IMG/VR virus record: IMGVR_UViG_3300044799_000394
Location: 1 to 35,094 of that record
From: a virus
DNA length: 35,094 nucleotides
Direction: 5' to 3' (one strand)
Shown here: positions 20,919 to 28,611 of the stretch, piece after piece
Numbering within the stretch: position 1 is the stretch's first letter
Layout of the letters: each line of letters starts with the position of its first letter
The notes under the pieces: generated by a model
Seen by the model: the letters and a program-made list of their open reading frames with translations, nothing else
Database searches by the model: none
What the model was told of the DNA's origin: nothing
Translations under genes and position numbers: made by a program

Positions 20919-22271
20919 ATGCGAAGCTCCAAAGCGACACACAACCTGCTCTGCGTGAGCGCCTACAAGCAGGAGGCGGCCATCAACAGCGAGGTCGACC
21001 TGCACGACGCCACCAAGTCGGTCAGCTTCCTGGTGCAGCTCGCCGACATCCTCGACGCCCCGCCGCGCATCGAGACCAACGCGGGGGAGGCCACCGGCAC
21101 CGACGAGCCGACCGGCGCCTACTTCCGGGGCGGCCCGGCCCAGGGCCCGATGAACCTCACCAAGGCCCAGGCGCAGCACATCGCCGTCCTCCTCGGCTTC
21201 GGGCTCGGTGCCGTCAGCTCGGCCGCGGTGGCGGGCTCGGTGGCCGCCTACAAGCACACCTGCACGCCCATCAGGGATGGCCTCGACGAGCGGCGCCCTG
21301 TCCCGACCTTCACGGCCGGGCAGCAGATCGGCGGCGTCATCGAGAAGCTGCGCTACGCCTCCTGCGCGCTCGACTCCGTCATCCTCGATTTCACGAAAGA
21401 CCAGTGGGTCAAGGCCACCGGCCAGATCAAGGCCACGGGCAAGATGTCGAGCAACCTGGGCGAGGACACCATCACCGCCCTGGACAACGTGACCACCTTG
21501 ACCCTCACGGCTCGCGTCAACGGCGCCACCGCCGGCGAGCGGCTCGACTCCGTGCAGCGCATCATCGCCGAGTACCCGGCCGACTCGGGCATCTGGGTCG
21601 ATGTCGCCTTCTCGGCCGTCACGGCAGGTTCGGCCGGCCCGCCACTCGTCCCGAGCGACATCACCATCACCGCCCTGGGCGGCGCCGGGGCCTCGACCAG
21701 CTACAAGGCCCTCTACGCCGACCGGGAGTCGGGCACCGGATGGGAGACCTTCGCGGCCAAGCGCGTCGAGACCCCGCTGCTGGTCAACAGCATGGCCGTC
21801 GTCGTGGGCGGCACCTGGAACAACACGACCAAGACGCTCTCCGGCGGCCACAGCCACCTGGGCGACATCTCGCAGGTCACCTACACCCTCAACAACGCCC
21901 TGACCCCGGAGTTCCGGCCGAGCGGCGGCGCCGAGGATGCCAACTACGCCAACTTCTTCTCCTCCGGCGGGCGCACTCAGAAGCTCAGCTTCAAGCGCGA
22001 CCTCTGGGACGCCATCAACCGCCTGCGCCTGCGGGCCGGCGACTACTTCTCGGTCCACATCGTCTGCACCGGCGATGTCATTCCCGGTGAGACGACCGAG
22101 CGCTACCGCCTGGAGATGTTCTTCCCGCGCTGCATGTTCCTCACGGCGCAGCCCGGCGTCGACGGCAACAAGCTGAGCGAGCAGCTCGACATCCAGGTCC
22201 TGGAGGACGAGACCCTCGGCTCCGTCCTGGCCTTCGTGACGAACGGGGTGGCCGCATATGCCGCAGTCTAA
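20919..22271 (+). CDS. Major tail tube-like protein
   Basis: 450 aa from ATG 20919, behind an AGGAGGAAGG site. The early part contains ALDSVILDFTKDQWVKATGQIKATGKM and the later part SHLGDISQVTYTLNNALTPEF, followed by KLSFKRDL, features of tube proteins of non-contractile tails. It is larger than usual, so it may carry an extra domain (about residues 190-280, Ala/Ser/Gly-rich beta type). It follows the connector genes and precedes the chaperone/tape-measure pair. No sheath gene is present, supporting a long flexible tail. Confidence 0.68.
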   Translation: MRSSKATHNLLCVSAYKQEAAINSEVDLHDATKSVSFLVQLADILDAPPRIETNAGEATGTDEPTGAYFRGGPAQGPMNLTKAQAQHIAVLLGFGLGAVSSAAVAGSVAAYKHTCTPIRDGLDERRPVPTFTAGQQIGGVIEKLRYASCALDSVILDFTKDQWVKATGQIKATGKMSSNLGEDTITALDNVTTLTLTARVNGATAGERLDSVQRIIAEYPADSGIWVDVAFSAVTAGSAGPPLVPSDITITALGGAGASTSYKALYADRESGTGWETFAAKRVETPLLVNSMAVVVGGTWNNTTKTLSGGHSHLGDISQVTYTLNNALTPEFRPSGGAEDANYANFFSSGGRTQKLSFKRDLWDAINRLRLRAGDYFSVHIVCTGDVIPGETTERYRLEMFFPRCMFLTAQPGVDGNKLSEQLDIQVLEDETLGSVLAFVTNGVAAYAAV

Positions 22272-22722
22272 GCGCTTCGAGTACGAGATCGACGGGGCCA
22301 AGTTCATCCAGGAGCCCCTGGTTATCGGCCAGCTCATCCAGATCGCCGAGACCCTGGCGGCGGTCGAGAACCTGCCCCTGAAGTCGAAGGACCCCGTCGA
22401 GTGGGCCAAGGCCCTGGGCGGCAAGGTCCCCGAGGTGATGGCCGCCGTCCTCTGCCCCGAGGGCGTGCCGCTGGAGGACCGCGACCTGGCCGCGATGGCC
22501 AAGCTCTTCCGCTGGAAGGCAGACGCCCCGACGGCGCTGCGGGTGGTGCGGGATTTTTTCGCCTGCAGCCCGGCCGAGGAGTGCCGGCCGCTCATCGAGG
22601 ACCTGGTGGAGCTGATCGGGAGCCTCCTGGGCAAGGCCTCCGGCGCTTCGTTGCCTTCCTCGCCGGGGGAGACCCCGTCCGGGGCCGGGCCATTGAGTGG
22701 GGCTTCACCCCGGAAGAAGTAG
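22258..22722 (+). CDS. Tail assembly chaperone, G-type ORF
   Basis: 154 aa from ATG 22258, overlapping the tube gene by 14 bp. The protein is mainly helical (EPLVIGQLIQIAETLAAVENL, ALRVVRDFFACSPAEECRPLIEDLVELIGSLLG) with a Ser/Pro/Gly-rich tail. Position between the tube and tape measure genes and the presence of a slippery T TTT TTC inside it are typical of lambda G-type chaperones, which are made with a rarer -1 frameshifted GT form. Confidence 0.78.
   Translation: MPQSKRFEYEIDGAKFIQEPLVIGQLIQIAETLAAVENLPLKSKDPVEWAKALGGKVPEVMAAVLCPEGVPLEDRDLAAMAKLFRWKADAPTALRVVRDFFACSPAEECRPLIEDLVELIGSLLGKASGASLPSSPGETPSGAGPLSGASPRKK
22554..22560 (+). promoter_or_regulatory. Likely -1 ribosomal frameshift slippery site T TTT TTC
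   Basis: The heptamer is in the correct phase: gaT-TTT-TTC, with the last two codons encoding Phe100 and Phe101 of the chaperone ORF. Sliding back one base would continue in an ORF open to 22943. It is the classic X XXY YYZ pattern, at the expected gene. Codon use suggests that the -1 frame becomes strongly coding only from about 22640, so the intervening part would be a linker read in two frames. Confidence 0.6.
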
Positions 22723-22943
22723 AGCCCTACGCCCGGTGGCTGGCCGAGGAGAGGCGCGACGACCTGCGCTTCAAGCTCGAGCAGATGGAGTTCCTGGCGG
22801 CCCTCCTGGGCAACAACTGGAAGGCCCCCAAGATCGAGGGCGGCGAGGCGGGCGGCTGCTCCGAGGCGAAGCGGGCGGCCTGCCTGGCGGAAGTCGGCCC
22901 CGAGCACATCGACTGGTCCTGTCGTAACTGCCCTCAGAGGTAG
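22560..22943 (+). CDS. Tail assembly chaperone, T-type extension in -1 frame
   Basis: Open in the -1 frame relative to the chaperone ORF; 127 residues after the slip, giving a 228-aa fusion. The well-coding part begins near RRFVAFLAGGDP and continues AIEWGFTPEEVEPYARWLAEERRDDLRFKLEQMEFLAALLGN, with a Cys-rich tail (GGCSEAKRAACLAEV ... DWSCRNC). No good independent start is evident: GTG 22581 has its GAGGA directly adjacent with no spacer. It should recruit tape measure and tube proteins during tail assembly. The alternative is a separate gene with a nonstandard start. Confidence 0.65.
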   Translation, partial: RLQPGRGVPAAHRGPGGADREPPGQGLRRFVAFLAGGDPVRGRAIEWGFTPEEVEPYARWLAEERRDDLRFKLEQMEFLAALLGNNWKAPKIEGGEAGGCSEAKRAACLAEVGPEHIDWSCRNCPQR

Positions 22944-22946
22944 AGC

Positions 22947-25637
22947 GTGGCCGCAAGCGGACAGAGCATCATCGAGCTGATCATCCGCCTCAAAGATGAG
23001 GCCAGCCAGGGCGTCGCCGGCCTGCGCGGGCAGCTCGACTCCTGGCACAACACGCTCACCCACGGCCAGGGCATCCTCTCCAGCTACACCGGCCAACTGG
23101 CGGCCATGTTCGGCGTCTACCTGGGCGCCCAGGGGCTCGCCGGCCTCGCCCGTGGCTTCACCGACACCGCCTCCTCGATGGAGTCCTACGGGGTCCGCCT
23201 GCGGGTGCTGATGGGCTCGCAGGAGCAGGCCAACGCCGCGCTGCAGCTCATGCAGGACATCGCCGCGAAGTCCCCGGCCACCATCGGGCAGGTCGTCGAG
23301 TCGGGCACCACCCTCCAGGCGATGGGGGCGAGCCTCTACACCTGGCTGCCTGTCCTGAACGACCTCTCGGCCGTGATGGGCATGACCATGCCCGAGGCGG
23401 CCAGCGCCCTGGGCCGGGCCTACGCCGGCGGCATCGGGGCGGCCGACATCTTCCGCGAGCGCGGCATCAACGCCCTCATCGGCTCCTTCGCCAAGATGAA
23501 GTATGGCATCGACGACCTCACTAAGGTCTCGCTGCCGGAGTTCCGGCGCATCATGCTCGAGGCGATGTCGGCCGCGGGCGGCGGCATTGCCGGGGCCGGC
23601 GAGGAGATGGCGAAGACCGGGTCGGGCCTGTGGTCGATGCTCTCCGACGCCTACGAGCGCTGGAAGCTCAAGATCGCCGACACCGGGGCCTACGACAACC
23701 TCAAGGGCAAACTCGACGCCCTCCTCAAGCAGATCGACAAGTGGGCGGAAAACGGCAAGCTCGACGAGTGGGCGCAGACGGCCGGGGAGTGGATCGAGTA
23801 CCTGGCGGGCTGGGTCGAGAGGCTTTCCACCTTCCTCTACAACCACTCAGACTCCATCGAGCGCGTTGTTCTCGGCTACGTCGGCCTGACCCGCGTCCTG
23901 CCGGCGCTGATCGGCCTCGTCTCCAGCCTGGCGGCGGCCCAGGAGCGGCTCAACGTCGCCCAGGCCGAGGGCGCGACGACCGGGGCGGTGGGCGCGAAGA
24001 CGACGGGCAAGATGGCCCTGGCCGGCAAGAGCCTCCTCGCCGGCTACATCGGCTACGAGGCGGGCGGCGTGGCGGGCGACCTCACCTACGGCGCTGGCCC
24101 TGGAGCGACCTGGGGGCAGAGGCTCGGCGGCCTGGCCGGTTTCGGGATCGGCGCCTACTTCGGCGGGCCCTGGGGAGCCTTGGCGGGCTCGGCCGCGGGC
24201 AGCTACATCGGCGGCGGGATCGGCTCGCTGAGTGACCGCGTCGCCACGCCCTCCGAGGCAATGCCCAAGGCCGACAACTCGGCCGCCCTGGCCGCCGCGC
24301 AGGCCGCGGATGCCCAGAAGACCTTCGACGAGGAGCGGAAGGCCCTCCACCAGCAGCTCGAGGCGGCGCTGACCAAGATCACGGTGACCGAGGTCCAACG
24401 GCGGATCGACGCCGAGATCGAGAAGCTCGTCGAGATCAAGAAGAAGTACGGCGAAAAGTCCGAGGAGTACAAGCTCCAGGAGCAGGTCCTCACCGCCACC
24501 CTGCAGCAGGAGCTCGACAAGCGCGGAAAGGCCGAGATCGAGGCCATGCAGAAGGTCCTCAAGGCCCGGATGGACTACGAGGAGAAGAAGCAGAAGGCCG
24601 TCGCCGAGGTGGCCGGCGTGACGGGCAACTCCGAGGCCGGCGCCGAGGCCAAGCTCCAGGCCCTCAAGGACAAGGCCCGCGAGCGGCTCCAGGCCGGCGT
24701 GCCCGTCGCCGACGTGACCAAGGCCCTCGCCTCCGAGCTGGAGGCCTACTACAAGGACCTCACCGACCAGCAGCAGAAGGCCATCGACAAGACGAAGGAC
24801 CTGGTCCAGGCGCAGCAGGACGCCCGCTCGAAGATCTCCGACATGGGCGACCAGTTCGCCGACCTGAACACGCAGAGGGACGCCCTCATCGCCCAGGAGC
24901 ACCACGAGGGCGGCTACATCAACGACCAGGGGCAGGGCTTCGACTACAACGCCTACTACAAGAAGCTCGACGAGATCGACCGGAAGCGGGCCAAGCTCGA
25001 CGCCGACATGCAGGCGCAGCAGGAAAACCTCGACAAGTTGGAGCGCGAGGCGACGACCACCCCGGCCGAGATAGAGACCAAGTACCAGCAGGCCCTCGCA
25101 TCGGTGACCGGCTACCTGGCCCAGGTGAAGCAGGACCTCGCCACCGGCAACCTGGAGGTCGTGGGGCAGATGCTCACCGACTGGGGCGGCGCCTACGGCC
25201 AGATACTCTCCGACCTGAATGGCCTCGGCCTGATGGAGGCAAGGCCCAGGGCGACGCTGCTCGACCAGGCCACCCAGCCCGTTGCCGACCTCATCTCAAA
25301 GCTCCAGGGGCTGGTCAGCCGCGACTGGGTCGTGCGCGTCAGGGCAGCCGTCGAGGCCCCGCTCTCCGAATATCAGTTCAGCCTGGAGACACACCACACG
25401 GGCACGCTCTACAGCTCGGGCGGCCTCAAGGTCCTGGAGCCCGGCGAGGTCGTCATCCCCAGCCGGGGCGGCCTGGCCGGCGACTTCCGGGCGGCCGTCG
25501 ACGCCCTGGGCAGCGCCGTCAGCAGTCGCGCCGGCGGCGGCGGCCCCGTCAACATCATCATCAACCAGAAGATCGACCGCGCCTTCATCCGCAACGTCCT
25601 CGTACCCGAATTGAATCGCGCCCTGGAAAGGGCTTAG
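22947..25637 (+). CDS. Tail tape measure protein
   Basis: 896 aa from GTG 22947 with AGAGG upstream. The N-terminal 300 residues show the tape measure signature (IIRLKDEASQGVAGLRGQ, GLARGFTDTASSMESYGVRL, ATIGQVVESGTTLQAMG, GMTMPEAASALGRAYAGG). Hydrophobic Gly-rich segments at about 360-430 could cross a membrane during DNA entry. A long coiled-coil rich in Glu, Lys and Gln follows (about 440-710), then a C-terminal domain ending in GGLKVLEPGEVVIPSRGG. Its length sets tail length. Confidence 0.92.
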   Translation: MAASGQSIIELIIRLKDEASQGVAGLRGQLDSWHNTLTHGQGILSSYTGQLAAMFGVYLGAQGLAGLARGFTDTASSMESYGVRLRVLMGSQEQANAALQLMQDIAAKSPATIGQVVESGTTLQAMGASLYTWLPVLNDLSAVMGMTMPEAASALGRAYAGGIGAADIFRERGINALIGSFAKMKYGIDDLTKVSLPEFRRIMLEAMSAAGGGIAGAGEEMAKTGSGLWSMLSDAYERWKLKIADTGAYDNLKGKLDALLKQIDKWAENGKLDEWAQTAGEWIEYLAGWVERLSTFLYNHSDSIERVVLGYVGLTRVLPALIGLVSSLAAAQERLNVAQAEGATTGAVGAKTTGKMALAGKSLLAGYIGYEAGGVAGDLTYGAGPGATWGQRLGGLAGFGIGAYFGGPWGALAGSAAGSYIGGGIGSLSDRVATPSEAMPKADNSAALAAAQAADAQKTFDEERKALHQQLEAALTKITVTEVQRRIDAEIEKLVEIKKKYGEKSEEYKLQEQVLTATLQQELDKRGKAEIEAMQKVLKARMDYEEKKQKAVAEVAGVTGNSEAGAEAKLQALKDKARERLQAGVPVADVTKALASELEAYYKDLTDQQQKAIDKTKDLVQAQQDARSKISDMGDQFADLNTQRDALIAQEHHEGGYINDQGQGFDYNAYYKKLDEIDRKRAKLDADMQAQQENLDKLEREATTTPAEIETKYQQALASVTGYLAQVKQDLATGNLEVVGQMLTDWGGAYGQILSDLNGLGLMEARPRATLLDQATQPVADLISKLQGLVSRDWVVRVRAAVEAPLSEYQFSLETHHTGTLYSSGGLKVLEPGEVVIPSRGGLAGDFRAAVDALGSAVSSRAGGGGPVNIIINQKIDRAFIRNVLVPELNRALERA

Positions 25638-25649
25638 GAGGAGAGCAGC

Positions 25650-26081
25650 ATGGCAGACGTCATCTATAACCGCGCGGCGAGGGAAATCGCCAAGAACACC
25701 ATCGACCTGGACGCGGCGAGCGCCTTTAAGGTGGCCCTCATCACGAGCGGCTACACCCCGGACAAGGATCACAACAGCTTCGCCACGCACATCCAGCCCC
25801 AGGAGGCATCGGGCTCTGGCTACACCGCCGGTGGGGCCACCCTCGCCAACACCGTGGTCACCGAGGACGACACCAACGACTTCGCCTACTGGGACGGTGA
25901 CGACGTCGTCTGGCCCGCCAGTACCATCACGGCCCGCTACGCGGTCGTTTACCACGCATCGAGCGGCGTGCCCGTGGTGTGCAAGGACTTCGGGGCCAAC
26001 AAGAGCAGCTCGGGCGATAACTTCACCGTTCAGTGGGCCACCCCGGCCAACGGCGCCATCCTGAAGCTCAGCCAGCCGTAA
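25650..26081 (+). CDS. Small tail structural protein
   Basis: 143 aa from ATG 25650, with AGGAGGAGAG upstream. The pattern ADVIYNRAAREIAKNTIDLD ... FKVALITSGYTPDKDHNSF ... SGSGYTAGGATLANTVVTEDDTND ... ARYAVVYH is shared by small virion proteins I associate with many phages of high-GC bacteria, located just after the tape measure. It appears all-beta in its latter part. Role in the tail tip is likely but its exact place is unknown. Confidence 0.7.
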   Translation: MADVIYNRAAREIAKNTIDLDAASAFKVALITSGYTPDKDHNSFATHIQPQEASGSGYTAGGATLANTVVTEDDTNDFAYWDGDDVVWPASTITARYAVVYHASSGVPVVCKDFGANKSSSGDNFTVQWATPANGAILKLSQP

Positions 26082-26091
26082 GAGGTCGGGC

Positions 26092-28611
26092 ATGCCAGGC
26101 CATTACGGAGAGGGGACCTGCAGCGCCCCGCGCTGGAGCGATACCCAGCAGGCGGTGGACTACGTCACGGCCGGCCAGGTGCTGGCGAGCTCGCATTGCC
26201 TGGAGTGGGTCTTCACCGTGGGCGCCAATGGCATCGCAGGCGACCACACCAGCGGTGGCGGTAACTCCACGGCGGGGCAGGTGCGCCTCGGGTTGCATGC
26301 CGGCACGGACGTCACCACCATCGGCGACTGCTTCGGCCCCTGGGACGCCAACCATTACACCGTCGTCGTGAAGCATTGGAACGGCTCCTCCTGGGACACC
26401 TGGACCGAGAATACCCAGTACCGCGTCGACCAGGCTGACAACGCCGCCTGCCTGAAGGTCTCGCCCAAGTATGGCTATGGCCTCCTCGCCGGCGACACCA
26501 TCACCGTGCGTTTCTGGGGCAAGATCACCAAGGTCGCCACCAAGCGCAAGGTCTACCACAAGCCGGGGCAAATCTGCCTCCTCGTCGAGTCCCGCGAGAC
26601 CGCCACCGTTGACGGCACCGCTACCGGGGCGCCGCTCAACGCCTGCACCGACGGCGGCCACAACGACTACGAGTTCCTCAACGCTTACATCGCCGACCGG
26701 CCGGGGCTCACCGTCAAGAACCAGGCGAACGTGGCGGCGTTTTTGGTGGTCCCCCCACTGGTGGTCGCCTGGGAGAGCACGCAGAGCGAGGCGGTCGAGG
26801 TCGAAATCTCGGCCCTCGATCTCATGGGAAACGGGATGGCCGACCCGCCCTACACGGGCACCATCACCCTGGCCTCCGCCGTGAACTGGATATGGGACGG
26901 CGACCAGACGCCGGCCACCAGCCATCAGGTGACCTTCGCCAGCGGCGACGAGGGCAAGATCACCCTCACCGGCGTGCGCTTCCTGGCCCGTCCCGCCGGC
27001 CACTATGTCTGGCTGGATGTGACTTCTCCGAGCGCGTGGAGCATTTCGAGCGCCGTCTCGCTCGATGACTCGCCTCCCTACTGCATCCTGGTCGGCGACC
27101 CGCACGCCCACACCAACGTCGACCACCGGGGCAACTTCATCGACCCCGAGGCCGTCTACTGCTATGGCCTCTTCACCGCCTGCCTCGACTGGATGGTGGG
27201 AGTAGACCACGGCTGGTGCTGGTACAACGACTGCCGCTGGACCGCGCGCGAGCTGTACCAGCGGCAGGTGGTCCGAGCGCTCAAGTACACGACCAGCAAA
27301 AAGACCGCTCTCCGGGGAGGGGAGTGGACGCGCGGCCAGGCCAGTTCGGGCTGCGACGTGCCCGCCACCGAAGGCCAGAGCCATCACAACTTCTTCGACC
27401 GGCCGCCGCAGGTGGGGCTTTTTCACAGCGGCTTCTCCTGCCGGGCCCTGCGGACCGAAGATGCCCTGGTGGCCAAGCTGGATGCCTCCGGCCTGGACTA
27501 CGTTCTCTATCCCCACCCGATGCACGGGAAGAAGAATTGGGCCGCCGAAGACCCGCCGCACCCCAACGAGCCCGTCGCCGAGATAATTTCGTACAAGGCT
27601 GCGATGCAGCACGACATGGACGACAAGACGCAGGGCGAATTTCTGCCCTATCCCTGGCCGCGCTGCTTCGAGCTGCCCGGCAAGAACCTGGCCGGCGTCA
27701 CCTACTCCACCACTCAGGCATATGGGTTTGCCTTTTCCTTCCGCTACCTCTGGGGCTTCCAGGACGCGATGAAGCGCCTGTTCGGGGTCTACGGGGGCAC
27801 CGACAGCCATATCGAGCGATCAGGCTGCCCGAACTGGGAGGGGACGGGAATCTACTTCGGCACCTCCGCCTTCTATCAGCGCGGTGGGCTGACGCACGTC
27901 CTGACGGACGGCCAAGGTGGCGGTCCTATTTTCGACGGCTTCAAGGCCAAGCGGACCTACGCCTCGTCGGGCGTGAGGTTCCATCTGGAGTTCTCGCTCA
28001 CCATCAACGGCCAGACGGTCCCGATGGGGCAGGCGGTCTCGCTCGCGGCCGGGACCTATCCCTACACGGTCAACGTCCGCCTGGGCGCCTGCACCAACCT
28101 GCGGAAGGTCGACGTCTACCGCTCCGACCCCACCCAATATGCCGGCGAGATGGGCGACGGCTGGGTGCTGGTGAAGCGTTGGAGCAAGCGCGTCGTGGGC
28201 GACCCGCTCTACGGCGGGGCAAGAAGCCTGGAGGCCCCGGCCACGGGCAGCATCACCCTCAACGCGACCGACAACCACTTCTCCCTCTATCTCTTCGGGC
28301 AGCAGGACGAGGGCACCGACACGGACCTGGGAACCTCCCCGTATTCCTGGTCGTACACCGCGCCTTACTACAAGGTCTCCCCCAGCGTGGCGCGGCCCTT
28401 GGGCGGCCTGGAGCTGGACGAGGTCCCCCTGCCGGAAGCGGGCCAGCTCAGCGACCTGCATTCGGACGCCAAGGCGTTTTTCCACGACGGCACCGACCTC
28501 TACGTGGCCGGATTCAACCCCACCACGCTCGGGGCCGGGCACCTCTTCCGCCTGAGCTACGGCGGGAATGGCGTCTGGGCGAGCCCGATCACCGTGCAGC
28601 TGGCGGCCTAG
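26092..28611 (+). CDS. Tail protein with PHP/DUF3604-type metallohydrolase domain
   Basis: 839 aa. Residues about 1-330 are beta-rich and resemble virion appendage domains. At about 333-650 lies a PHP-like core: GDPHAHT (H338, H340), then LDWMVGVDHG (D372, H373), SHHNFF (H431, H432), LYPHP (H475) and GGTDSH (D571, H573). The RTYASSGVRFHLEF segment followed by MGQAVSL matches the 'ATtG.R' strand that follows the DUF3604 catalytic core. This residue set would bind two or three metals for phosphoester or similar hydrolysis. The C-terminal 180 residues are beta-type. Encoded between the tape measure and distal tail genes, it is probably a virion enzyme; the substrate is unknown. Confidence 0.75.
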   Translation: MPGHYGEGTCSAPRWSDTQQAVDYVTAGQVLASSHCLEWVFTVGANGIAGDHTSGGGNSTAGQVRLGLHAGTDVTTIGDCFGPWDANHYTVVVKHWNGSSWDTWTENTQYRVDQADNAACLKVSPKYGYGLLAGDTITVRFWGKITKVATKRKVYHKPGQICLLVESRETATVDGTATGAPLNACTDGGHNDYEFLNAYIADRPGLTVKNQANVAAFLVVPPLVVAWESTQSEAVEVEISALDLMGNGMADPPYTGTITLASAVNWIWDGDQTPATSHQVTFASGDEGKITLTGVRFLARPAGHYVWLDVTSPSAWSISSAVSLDDSPPYCILVGDPHAHTNVDHRGNFIDPEAVYCYGLFTACLDWMVGVDHGWCWYNDCRWTARELYQRQVVRALKYTTSKKTALRGGEWTRGQASSGCDVPATEGQSHHNFFDRPPQVGLFHSGFSCRALRTEDALVAKLDASGLDYVLYPHPMHGKKNWAAEDPPHPNEPVAEIISYKAAMQHDMDDKTQGEFLPYPWPRCFELPGKNLAGVTYSTTQAYGFAFSFRYLWGFQDAMKRLFGVYGGTDSHIERSGCPNWEGTGIYFGTSAFYQRGGLTHVLTDGQGGGPIFDGFKAKRTYASSGVRFHLEFSLTINGQTVPMGQAVSLAAGTYPYTVNVRLGACTNLRKVDVYRSDPTQYAGEMGDGWVLVKRWSKRVVGDPLYGGARSLEAPATGSITLNATDNHFSLYLFGQQDEGTDTDLGTSPYSWSYTAPYYKVSPSVARPLGGLELDEVPLPEAGQLSDLHSDAKAFFHDGTDLYVAGFNPTTLGAGHLFRLSYGGNGVWASPITVQLAA

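Noticed and set aside
22581-22943. GTG 22581 as an independent start for the second chaperone ORF
   Set aside because: The GAGGA directly touches the GTG with no spacer, and the upstream in-phase slippery heptamer offers a better explanation.
20430-23846. A 1138-aa open frame on the minus strand, and other long antisense ORFs
   Set aside because: They lie opposite well-supported tail and head genes, with compositions typical of GC-rich antisense shadows and no family motifs.
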